A stretch of DNA of 43,694 bases from contig RFSE01000031.1 of assembly GCA_009924135.1 (NCBI GenBank), positions 1-43,694 of the forward strand, written 5' to 3'. Under the pieces are notes generated by a model. That model searched no databases and was not told where the DNA came from. It was given only the letters and a program-made list of their open reading frames with translations. This DNA comes from Pseudomonadota bacterium (lineage in GTDB: Bacteria; Verrucomicrobiota; Verrucomicrobiia; Limisphaerales; SXTU01). A program made the position numbers and the translations under genes. Below are positions 16,186 to 23,368 of this stretch, piece by piece (positions within the stretch are counted from its first letter, which is position 1; the number at the start of each line of letters is the position of its first letter).

Positions 16186-17001
16186 GTGACCAGCCCAGCG
16201 CCCAGTGTGCTGCTATTGATTCCGGCCTATAACGAGGAGGAACGCATCGAGCCAACCCTTCGTGAGTATGCTGCGTATTTCCGCGCCCATTACTCCGGCC
16301 CCTTCACCATCCTCGTCGTGCTGAACGGCTGCCGCGACAACACCCTAGGGGTCGTGCAACGCGTCGCCAAAGATTTCCCTGAGGTGCAGGTCGAAAACTT
16401 CCCCGCCCCCATCGGCAAGGGGGGAGCGCTCATCGAGGGCCTCCGCCATTCTCCGAAGGCGGAACTCATCGGCTATGTGGACGCCGACGGCGCCACACCG
16501 CCCGCCGCCTTCCATGCGCTCATCGGACATACGCAATGGGCGGACTGCGTGATCGGGTCGCGCTGGCTCGAAGGAGCGGTGTTGCACCAGGCGCAACCGT
16601 GGTTCCGTCGTTTCACCAGCCGCTGTTTTCACGCCGTGGTGCAGGGGCTGTTCTGGATGGACATCAAGGACACGCAGTGCCCGGCGAAGATCGCCCACCG
16701 CCACGCCATTGTGCCCATCTACGACCACCTCCGTATCGCGGATCTGGCGTTTGATGTGAACCTGCTCTACTCGCTCACGCACGCCGGGTTCAAGGTGCTG
16801 GAAATGCCGACGGAATGGACCGACAAGCTGGGCAGCAAAGTCACCAGCTCCCTCTTCCGTTCCTCGGCCATCATGTTCTTCTCCACGGTGCGGTTGCGAC
16901 TGGTCTATTCGCCGTTTTACGAAAGACTGCAACCGCTCCGCTGGGTGGGTGACCGGCTCTACCGCGCGTTACGCGCACCGACGCTGAAACGCGCGAAGTG
17001 A
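16186..17001 (+). CDS. Family 2 glycosyltransferase (polyprenyl-phosphate sugar transferase-like)
   Basis: 271 residues. The GT-A fold is shown by 'LLIPAYNEEERI' at the N-terminus, 'VLNGCRDNT', the metal-binding 'YVDADGATPP' and 'DTQCPAKI', which resemble dolichyl-phosphate glucosyl/mannosyl synthases (ALG5-like). It probably transfers a nucleotide sugar to a lipid phosphate at the inner membrane. A GTG at 16186 is chosen because the longer frame (from 16006) would run through the RNA candidate and its terminator. It converges on the flippase gene, and its stop is immediately followed by a palindromic repeat. Confidence 0.88.
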   Translation: MTSPAPSVLLLIPAYNEEERIEPTLREYAAYFRAHYSGPFTILVVLNGCRDNTLGVVQRVAKDFPEVQVENFPAPIGKGGALIEGLRHSPKAELIGYVDADGATPPAAFHALIGHTQWADCVIGSRWLEGAVLHQAQPWFRRFTSRCFHAVVQGLFWMDIKDTQCPAKIAHRHAIVPIYDHLRIADLAFDVNLLYSLTHAGFKVLEMPTEWTDKLGSKVTSSLFRSSAIMFFSTVRLRLVYSPFYERLQPLRWVGDRLYRALRAPTLKRAK

Positions 17002-17118
17002 GTTCAAGGTTCAAGGTTCAAGGTTTCAGGTTCAGAGTTCCAAGCCCGTCGGTGGTGCCAGCACGCGGCAAGCGTCAATCCGCCGACTTTGAACCTTGAA
17101 CCTTGAACTTTGAACTTC
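17002..17118. repeat. Palindromic repeat of GTTCAAG units between convergent genes
   Basis: Arm 17002-17040 consists of repeated GTTCAAG-like heptamers. Arm 17085-17118 is its imperfect reverse complement (CTTGAAC units). The glycosyltransferase stop abuts the left end. The flippase runs into the right arm, which encodes its last residues (KFKVQGS), and stops in the loop. Confidence 0.85.
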
Positions 17119-18376
17119 CCCAAGTGAACCAAACCGCCGTCCCGAGCAACGCGACGCACGCCGTCCCCAGCACCTGCGCTACCAACTGGAAAGCCGCCAG
17201 CGGTTCCATCCCCGCGAGCTTGGGCTGCACCCACCACAGTCCGCCAGCGAAGCCAGCCGCCACGAACACCAGCCACGGCACGATGGCGAACTGCTCGCGG
17301 GCGAGGAGGTTTTGCACGAGCACATTGCCCAACACGAGGAAGAGAATGCTCCAGGCAAACCACGGCACCAGCGGCGCAGCCTGGAGGAAATAGTCAGGGT
17401 TCCGGAAATACACGATGCGCAGCGGCCAGGTCGGCATCAGGGAACATACCGTCGCCACCGCGCCGCCCAACGCCGCCGTACCCAGCAACGTATGGCGCAG
17501 CGCAGCGTCCTGCCCGCCGCCGGTGCTGCCAGCGATCTTGGGAAACATGACGGAGGCAATGGGCAAGGTGAATTGACTCAAACCGAACCCAACGATCACG
17601 CCGGCCTGATACAGCGCGGTGATCTCCTTGGGAAACTGGCTTTGCACGAACACGGCATCGGCGGTGGAAATGAACACCAAGGCCCCCATGCCCAGCGTCA
17701 GCGGCAGCACCCGCGCCAGCCATGGCCGCCAGGCGAACTTGCCCCCAGGCACTGCCCTTATTTCACGCGTCCCATACCAGGCCAGGGCGACGGCGGCAAA
17801 CTGACTGAACAACGACGCCGCCATGGCACTCGCCGCCTGGCCGTTTAGCAGGATTACCAAAACGATAATCGCGCCGAAGCGTCCGACGCCGTCAATCATC
17901 AGCGTCCCACCATACCGGGCGAAGTCCTGCCGCCCTTGGAGCACCCCGCGCAGCACTGGCAACCAGAGCGAAGTCAGCCCCAGTCCCAGTGTCGCCCACA
18001 GGGCGGCCGGGTTGCTTATTTTAAGTGTCGCACAGATCCCATCGCTGCCAATGAATCCAGCCGCCAGCACGACCAGCCAGAGGCCGAAGGTGCCGCGCAA
18101 CACCGCCCGGAGGGTCGCGGCGAGTTCCGCCTGCGAAGCGGGTTCCTTCGCCGTCGCCGATTGCAACGCAAACACCGCCTGCAACCCCGCCGCCGGAACG
18201 CCGAGGAGCAGGAACACTTTCAGCAACGTGGCGAACACGCCGTATTCCGCCGGCGTCATCACGCCTGGTTTGTTCACCAGCGGATGCACGGCCATCATGA
18301 AGACACCGCACCCGAGATTGGCCATGACGAGCCAGCCCGCCTGCTTGAAAAAATTCCGGCCGGACTCGGTGCTCAC
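17075..18376 (-). CDS. Polysaccharide flippase (MATE/Wzx-like)
   Basis: 433 residues with about twelve hydrophobic segments, e.g. 'VFLLLGVPAAGLQAVFAL', 'LWLVVLAAGFIG' and 'ATLGLGLTSLWLPVLRGVLQG'. The overall layout matches polysaccharide biosynthesis/oligosaccharide flippases of the MOP superfamily, with a short conserved 'RGVLQGRQDF' after the fourth helix. It probably moves a lipid-linked sugar across the inner membrane. The GTG start overlaps the stop of the upstream glycosyltransferase (GTGA at 18373-18376). The final dozen residues (SSKFKVQGSKSAD) come from a palindromic repeat and are probably not native. Confidence 0.85.
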   Translation of the reverse strand: MSTESGRNFFKQAGWLVMANLGCGVFMMAVHPLVNKPGVMTPAEYGVFATLLKVFLLLGVPAAGLQAVFALQSATAKEPASQAELAATLRAVLRGTFGLWLVVLAAGFIGSDGICATLKISNPAALWATLGLGLTSLWLPVLRGVLQGRQDFARYGGTLMIDGVGRFGAIIVLVILLNGQAASAMAASLFSQFAAVALAWYGTREIRAVPGGKFAWRPWLARVLPLTLGMGALVFISTADAVFVQSQFPKEITALYQAGVIVGFGLSQFTLPIASVMFPKIAGSTGGGQDAALRHTLLGTAALGGAVATVCSLMPTWPLRIVYFRNPDYFLQAAPLVPWFAWSILFLVLGNVLVQNLLAREQFAIVPWLVFVAAGFAGGLWWVQPKLAGMEPLAAFQLVAQVLGTACVALLGTAVWFTWGSSKFKVQGSKSAD

Positions 18377-19317
18377 GCTGGGAAAATGGTTTCCAATGCC
18401 ACCGGCACCTGCCCCGGCGGTTTGGGTTGCGGCCGGGTAAACAGCCCCTTCCAGAAGCCCAGCCCGTAGCAGACGTGCGACACCAAAATCAGCGGGGCGA
18501 CGCGCGCGGCGTTAAACAGGCAATGCGAACTCACTGCCATGGTCTGCGCCAGCACGGCCAGCGCGTAAAATGCGAGTGGCAAAAGCAAAAACGTCGGCAG
18601 CACCGGGGTGAGCACGAGATAGAGCAGAAACAGCGGCGGCACGAAATTCGGCGCGGAGCCAGGGGTCGGGTGCAGCCGGAACTGCTCGGCCCGCCCGCGC
18701 CCGTAGTTCATCAGCATCTTGCAGAACGCGCCCAGCGTGTGCCGTGGCCGGCGATGAACGATGAACTCGGGATCGTACAACAGCTTGCCACCGCGTCGCT
18801 GCAGCTCATCCATCAGGGCGTTCTCCTCGTTCGGATACAACGCCTCGTCAAAGCCCCCGGCCGCCAGCAGGGCCTCACGTCGCCCCATCAGATTGCACAG
18901 GATCAGTTCTTTTTCTCCACTCACCCGGGCCTTGCCCACCGGAGTATATCGGGCCCGGCTCGGCCCGAAGGCCAGCAGCGTGCCCATCACCGTGGCGAAG
19001 GCCTGCTCCAGCGGCGGAGCGGCGGCGGGACAAACGTTCGGCCCGCCGACCATCATGATCGCCGGGTCGGCAAAGTGAACGAGCGCGCGGCGCAAGTTAT
19101 CCGGCGGCGGGAGCGAGTCGTCGTCGAGAAAGTAAATCAAGTCGCCCTTCGCAGCCCGGAGCGCAGTATTCCGCTGGACGGAAGGCTGTTTGCCGCGCGC
19201 CACAATGATTTCGAGGCGGTCGGCCGGATGCTCCAATTTTCGCGTGGCCGCCAGCGCCAACGGTTCCGCGTCACCGGGTCGGGTCGGGATGATTACGGTG
19301 ACGAGCGGGACACTCAT
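18373..19317 (-). CDS. Membrane-associated family 2 glycosyltransferase
   Basis: 314 residues. GT-A motifs: 'VTVIIPTRPGD' at the N-terminus, 'IVARGKQPSVQRNTAL', metal-binding 'FLDDDSLPP', and 'NEENALMDELQRRGGKLLYDP', the acceptor-side ED-type motif. Hydrophobic segments follow ('FLLYLVLTPVLPTFLLLPLAF'), so the protein is membrane-bound. The ATG at 19317 gives MSVPLVTVII; the frame upstream runs into a palindromic repeat that is not coding. It is translationally coupled to the flippase, forming a glycan assembly unit. Confidence 0.88.
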   Translation of the reverse strand: MSVPLVTVIIPTRPGDAEPLALAATRKLEHPADRLEIIVARGKQPSVQRNTALRAAKGDLIYFLDDDSLPPPDNLRRALVHFADPAIMMVGGPNVCPAAAPPLEQAFATVMGTLLAFGPSRARYTPVGKARVSGEKELILCNLMGRREALLAAGGFDEALYPNEENALMDELQRRGGKLLYDPEFIVHRRPRHTLGAFCKMLMNYGRGRAEQFRLHPTPGSAPNFVPPLFLLYLVLTPVLPTFLLLPLAFYALAVLAQTMAVSSHCLFNAARVAPLILVSHVCYGLGFWKGLFTRPQPKPPGQVPVALETIFPA

Positions 19318-19340
19318 GCGCGAAGCGAAGACAGCGTCGC

Positions 19341-19422
19341 CCCCGTAGTCGCAACCTTCAGGTTGCGCACACAAACATCGGCACGGAAAGTGATCCGCAA
19401 CCTAAAGGTTGCGGCTACGGGG
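19341..19422. repeat. Palindromic repeat (GCAACCTTTAGGTTGC family)
   Basis: Arms 19341-19367 and 19396-19422 are reverse complements at 25 of 27 positions, with a 28-nt loop. Each arm also contains an inner hairpin, CAACCT/AGGTTG. It lies between the M20 deacylase stop and the glycosyltransferase start. Confidence 0.85.
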
Positions 19423-19426
19423 TGGC

Positions 19427-20623
19427 TCATGGCTGGTCACGGAGGAATTTGACCAGCAACCGCGTCGCCCGTTCAAGCTGCGCCAGCTCCACCCACTCGT
19501 CCGCCGTGTGCGCCTGGGCAATATCCCCGGGTCCCAGCAGGACACTTGGGATGCCCCCGCTGGCCAGCACCGCCGCATCGGAGAAATAATCCACCCCTTG
19601 CGGCAGCCGTTGGCCGGCGCAACGCATGAGCTGACGGACCACCGGCAGGTCGGGATCGGTTTCCATCGCGGGACATGGCGCGTTCTTCGTGTCGGACAAC
19701 GTCGCGTCCACCCCGAGACGGCTCAACAAGGCGTTGAGTTCCTTAAACACTCCGGCATCCGATTCACCCGGCACGGTGCGGCGGTCGATGGTGATTTCGC
19801 ACTGATCGGGCACGATGTTTGGCTGCCGGCCGCCCGCGATGGTGCCGACGTTCACGGTGGCGTGGCCAAGCAGCGCATGCGTGTGCCCCTTCAACGTGGC
19901 GGCGTACGTGGTCTCCAATTCCTCCACCACGCGGGCCATGGCGTGAACGGCGTTCTTGCCAAGGTGCGGCTTGGAACCGTGCGCCGACTTGCCATGGGTG
20001 GTGATGCGGAGCCACAGATCGCCCTTGTGCGCCGTGACTACTTTCAGCCGCGTCGGTTCGCCCACGATGGCCAAGTCCGCTGCAATCGTAGCGCACGCAG
20101 CCTTGCCCGCGCGAACCGTCCCGGCGGAAGACAAGGCGGGCAAGGCTGCCCGCGCTACGAGCGCCCGGCTCCCGCTCTGATTGTTCTCCTCGTCCACGAG
20201 CGCGGTGAGAATGATTTCGGTCTCGTGTGGCCGGGCCCCGCCGGCTGCGATTTCGAGCATCGCCGCGAGATAGGTGGCAATGCTCCCCTTCGTATCACAG
20301 GCCCCCCGACCATGCAGGCGGCCCTGTTTCACGACCGGCTTGAACCGGGCCTCACCATCCACGCCCACCGTGTCCATGTGCGGGGCAAGGAGGATGCGGC
20401 GGGAAACCTTGCCACCGGACGGGGTGAGGTGAATGAGCAGATTCGAGCGACCGGGAAAAACCTCCTGCCATTTCAGTTCCAAGCCCGCCCGGTCAGCGGT
20501 GAAGGCGAGGAAGTCCGCCACGCGCCGCTCGCCGGTGAGGTCATCACGCCCCGACAAGAACGCAGGATTCACGCTGGGCAACGCGATCAGTTCGCGTAGC
20601 AGTTGATGAGCGGCGAGAGGCAT
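19427..20623 (-). CDS. M20-family deacylase (ArgE/DapE-like)
   Basis: 398 residues. Metal-binding and catalytic segments of M20 amidohydrolases are clear: 'LLAPHMDTVGVDG', 'GRGACDTKGSIATYLAA', 'LVDEENNQSGSR', 'VGEPTRLKVVTAHKGD', and a C-terminal histidine in 'AQAHTADEW'. It is closest to acetylornithine deacetylase / succinyl-diaminopimelate desuccinylase relatives; the substrate is not certain. Oddity: residues about 155-179 (ARAALPALSSAGTVRAGKAA) are encoded by a 73-bp palindrome inside the gene; other ArgE-like proteins have only a few residues there. ATG 20623 is chosen; an upstream in-frame ATG at 20680 is less likely. Confidence 0.9.
   Translation of the reverse strand: MPLAAHQLLRELIALPSVNPAFLSGRDDLTGERRVADFLAFTADRAGLELKWQEVFPGRSNLLIHLTPSGGKVSRRILLAPHMDTVGVDGEARFKPVVKQGRLHGRGACDTKGSIATYLAAMLEIAAGGARPHETEIILTALVDEENNQSGSRALVARAALPALSSAGTVRAGKAACATIAADLAIVGEPTRLKVVTAHKGDLWLRITTHGKSAHGSKPHLGKNAVHAMARVVEELETTYAATLKGHTHALLGHATVNVGTIAGGRQPNIVPDQCEITIDRRTVPGESDAGVFKELNALLSRLGVDATLSDTKNAPCPAMETDPDLPVVRQLMRCAGQRLPQGVDYFSDAAVLASGGIPSVLLGPGDIAQAHTADEWVELAQLERATRLLVKFLRDQP
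20087..20159. repeat. 73-bp palindromic element inside the M20 deacylase gene, in frame
   Basis: Arms 20087-20110 and 20136-20159 are reverse complements at 22 of 24 positions, with a 25-nt loop. The core is GCAGCCTTGCCCGC. The element is open in the host frame and adds about 24 residues between 'GSRALV' and 'AADLAIVGEPT'. Confidence 0.85.
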
Positions 20624-20710
20624 CGGTCCCGGTGAAGGTAGGCGGCAACCCGCGCGGTGTCGAGCCGACGCATGTTTCATTATTGCGGGCGAATTTGCCA
20701 CTATCCCGGC

Positions 20711-20778
20711 GTGCCGGTCTCCGACCCGGCGCGAACCAATCGAAGACCTGAACGCGCCGGATCGGAGATCGGCGCTCC
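20711..20778. repeat. Complete palindromic element, GCGCCGGTCTCCGACCC family
   Basis: Arm 20711-20733 pairs with 20753-20778. The same element, including the loop-edge sequence GCGCGAACCAA and GAACGCGCC, occurs inverted at 38171-38241 within a coding region. Here it is intergenic, in the 263-bp gap between the M20 deacylase and the DUF2135 gene. Confidence 0.85.
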
Positions 20779-20886
20779 GTCCACCCGCAGCGACTTCCGC
20801 CAGACTCGGGTGGCACCCGCCGTGCGGGGGCTTCGAGCGCGAGGGGCTGTTCAACGTCGCGCCGTCGTGCTTCACTGGTTCGTCAC

Positions 20887-22287
20887 ATGCGCAAGCTCGT
20901 TCATCTCATCCCGAAGCCGGTGCTCTTCGGCCTGTTGGGGGCGCTCGGCTGCGTGCTGGGCTGGGCAGCCGGCGAACCGCTGCTGAAGACCATCAAGCCC
21001 CCCGTGGCCAAGGCCGGCGAGGAGGCCAAGGGTCAGCCCGCCGCCGCCCCCGTGCTCGTCTTCAGCAACGAACTGCAAAAGCGGCTCAAACGGGAGGAGG
21101 CCAAAACAGGCGACGTGCAGATTTCGCTGATGTGGGACAACTACAACGACCTGGACCTGCACTGCGTGGACCCGAACGGCGAACGCATCTTCTACGGGCA
21201 CAAGAACTCCGCCTCGCGCGGCGAACTGGATGTGGACATGAACGCGCGTCCGCCCTATTCCGCCCAGCCGGTGGAGAATATTTACTGGCCGACCAATGGC
21301 GCACCCGAGGGTACCTACAAGGTTTTCGTGAACCACTACTCCCTGCACGCGCTGGTGAACGAGACGCCTTACACCATTGCCATCAAACAGGGCGGCAAGG
21401 CGCAGGAATTTCGCGGCACCATCCGCCACGGGGTGACCAACCTGGTGCAGACTTTCGAAGTGAAAAAGGCACCGCCTCCCGATCTCGCGAAACTGAATCA
21501 GCGTCAACCTCCCTCGCTCAAGACCACGTTCGTCATCGGCCTCTGGACCGCGCTGCTCGCCGTGGGCATGGCGGCGCTCATCGTGGCGGGACAGAACTTC
21601 CTCCTGCGTCGCGCCCTGTTCAGTCTGAAATCTGCAGCGCTCGTGCTGGGCGGCGGTTTGCTGGCCGGGCTGATCTCCGGGGGGGTGAGCCAGCACTTGT
21701 TCGCGCTCGGGGCAAACAGCTTCGCCGCGCAACTCACCGAAACCGAGGCCGAGCGAATCCTGCCGCTCATCATCAAGACCGGGCAAGTTGTAGGCTGGTC
21801 CCTGCTCGGAGCGTTGCTGGGCTTTGGTCTCGCGTTTTCCATTCCGAACCTGCCGAAGTTTCGCGCTGGCTTCGCAGGTTTGATCGGCGGCGCGCTCGGG
21901 GCGACGGCGTTTCTTTTCGCGCTCGCCAAGTCCGGTGAGGTTTCCGGCCGGCTTCTGGGCGCGGCCATTCTGGGGCTGACCATCGGACTGGTCGTCGCGC
22001 TGGTGGAACGGCTCGCGCGGGAAGCGGCCCTGATCGTCCACTGGCACGAAAACGAGCGCACGGTCATCAATCTCGGCGCGCAACCGGTCATCCTCGGCAG
22101 CTCGCCCGAGGCGCACCTTTACCTGCCCAAGCACAAGGGCTTCCCGCCCATCACCGCCATCGTGACCTTCCGTGAGGGGCGCGTGCAGATGGAGAACAAA
22201 CTGTCCAACTCCACCCACACGCTCGCCAACGGCAACAAGCTTCAGATCGGCGAACTGTGGATCGAGATCCAGACGGACGCGAAGTAA
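20887..22287 (+). CDS. DUF2135 (YfaP-like) / multi-membrane / FHA-like protein
   Basis: 466 residues. An N-terminal hydrophobic segment comes first. Residues about 74-180 match DUF2135 (YfaP-like), with 'VQISLMWDNYNDLDLHCVDPNG', 'FYGHKNS' and 'EGTYKVFVNHYS'. The middle (about 210-385) holds several glycine-rich transmembrane helices ('LKTTFVIGLWTALLAVGMAAL', 'AALVLGGGLLAGLISGG'). The C-terminus (about 400-466), with 'VILGSSPEAHLYLP' and 'LANGNKLQIGELWIEI', has the shape of an FHA phosphothreonine-binding domain. It may link phosphorylation signalling to an extracytoplasmic beta-domain; that role is inferred. It starts 12 bp after a palindrome-rich gap. Confidence 0.75.
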   Translation: MRKLVHLIPKPVLFGLLGALGCVLGWAAGEPLLKTIKPPVAKAGEEAKGQPAAAPVLVFSNELQKRLKREEAKTGDVQISLMWDNYNDLDLHCVDPNGERIFYGHKNSASRGELDVDMNARPPYSAQPVENIYWPTNGAPEGTYKVFVNHYSLHALVNETPYTIAIKQGGKAQEFRGTIRHGVTNLVQTFEVKKAPPPDLAKLNQRQPPSLKTTFVIGLWTALLAVGMAALIVAGQNFLLRRALFSLKSAALVLGGGLLAGLISGGVSQHLFALGANSFAAQLTETEAERILPLIIKTGQVVGWSLLGALLGFGLAFSIPNLPKFRAGFAGLIGGALGATAFLFALAKSGEVSGRLLGAAILGLTIGLVVALVERLAREAALIVHWHENERTVINLGAQPVILGSSPEAHLYLPKHKGFPPITAIVTFREGRVQMENKLSNSTHTLANGNKLQIGELWIEIQTDAK

Positions 22288-22310
22288 CTCCGCGTGCCGC
22301 CGGGCAGCCC

Positions 22311-22448
22311 CCGGAGCGCGGCTGTGTCCCGCTCGGCGCGGGATCAGCCGCAGCATCGTCAGAAAGCCGAGCGGGGGGGCTTAACGCTTCAACACCCCTG
22401 CCAGACGCAGCCGCTGCGGCTGGTCTCCGCGACACAGCCGCGCTCCGG
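22311..22448. repeat. 138-bp palindromic repeat (CGCGGCTGTGTC family)
   Basis: The outer 18 bases (22311-22328) match the reverse complement of 22431-22448 exactly, and the inner CAGCCGCAGC at 22345-22354 matches 22412-22421. A larger interior separates the arms. It lies in the 256-bp gap between the DUF2135 gene and the next hypothetical gene. Confidence 0.85.
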
Positions 22449-22543
22449 AAGATTTCGCCCCTCGGGGGACAGTGTCGAGAAGCGCCCGCATGCCGTCGGG
22501 GGTGTGCGGTTGCTTTCGCCCCGCCCTGCCCCATACTCCGCCC

Positions 22544-23359
22544 ATGCAAACCTTCGTGGACGCGGTGGCGACGGAGCTGGAGCGGCCCCGCCCGCTGCTC
22601 AAACAGGTGGTGGACCACCTCGCTTCCCATTATTCCGTCAGCCGTGATGCGCAGGGCGCGTTTTTCTCGGAGCAATTGGCGGCGCTGGAAGATTACGAGG
22701 TGGACCTGCTGTTCTCGCCGTTATTCACCCCCTCGCTGGCCGAGCAAGCCGCCTTCTCCGGGCTGTTGGATCGCCAGACCCTGCCGGCCGTGGAGTGGCC
22801 CGTCCTGATTCGCCGTCTGGGCGACCGTCCCACCGTCACCCAGCTCACCACGGAAGACGGGATTACGCATCCGATCCGGCTGCGTGAGGTAAGCATTGAA
22901 CGCTTTGTCACCCGGTTGAACCTGGATGTCGTCATCCCGGACCCGCTGGGCAAGCTGCTTAACTCCCTGCCCCCCGCCGAGGACCGCCCGCTGCTCAAAG
23001 CCCTGGCCCGCCGCATCGTTTGGAACAAGGAACCCCGCCGGGCCGTGCTTTACCGCTACCTGCTGGCTTCAACCAGCGAGGACTTTTACTCGCGGGCCGA
23101 CGCGCTGCTGCTGTTGCGGCTCATGGAGAACTACCAGCCGAAGGACGCCGCCGATCTGCTCGCGCGCATCCCGCACTGGCAGGAAGTGCTGAAGAACGAA
23201 ATGCTTACCGCCGCCAGTCCCAAGCCCTTCTTCGCCTCCCGCGTGCAGGAACTGCACGGCGGCGGGCGCGACCAGCGGCATCAGGACAACTCACTGATCT
23301 CCGGCAAGCAACACGAGCTGGAATTTCTCACCCGGCTGCAAACCGTGCTCGCAGCCTGA
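22544..23359 (+). CDS. Conserved hypothetical helical protein
   Basis: 271 residues, soluble and largely helical, starting MQTFVDAVATELER. It includes 'DYEVDLLFSPLFTPSLAEQAAFSGLLD', 'SLPPAEDRPLLKALARRI' and 'DALLLLRLMENYQPKDAADLLARIPHW'. Leucine-rich amphipathic helices suggest a repeat scaffold. No catalytic motif, signal peptide or membrane segment is visible, and I do not recognise a named family. The frame is open back to 22472, but that part overlaps sequence adjoining the palindromic repeat. It converges on the 721-residue gene, with only 9 bp between. Confidence 0.7.
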   Translation: MQTFVDAVATELERPRPLLKQVVDHLASHYSVSRDAQGAFFSEQLAALEDYEVDLLFSPLFTPSLAEQAAFSGLLDRQTLPAVEWPVLIRRLGDRPTVTQLTTEDGITHPIRLREVSIERFVTRLNLDVVIPDPLGKLLNSLPPAEDRPLLKALARRIVWNKEPRRAVLYRYLLASTSEDFYSRADALLLLRLMENYQPKDAADLLARIPHWQEVLKNEMLTAASPKPFFASRVQELHGGGRDQRHQDNSLISGKQHELEFLTRLQTVLAA

Positions 23360-23368
23360 CGAGGTGTA

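Noticed and set aside
20872-22356. 494-codon minus-strand open frame
   Set aside because: Shadow of the DUF2135 gene; no conserved motif.
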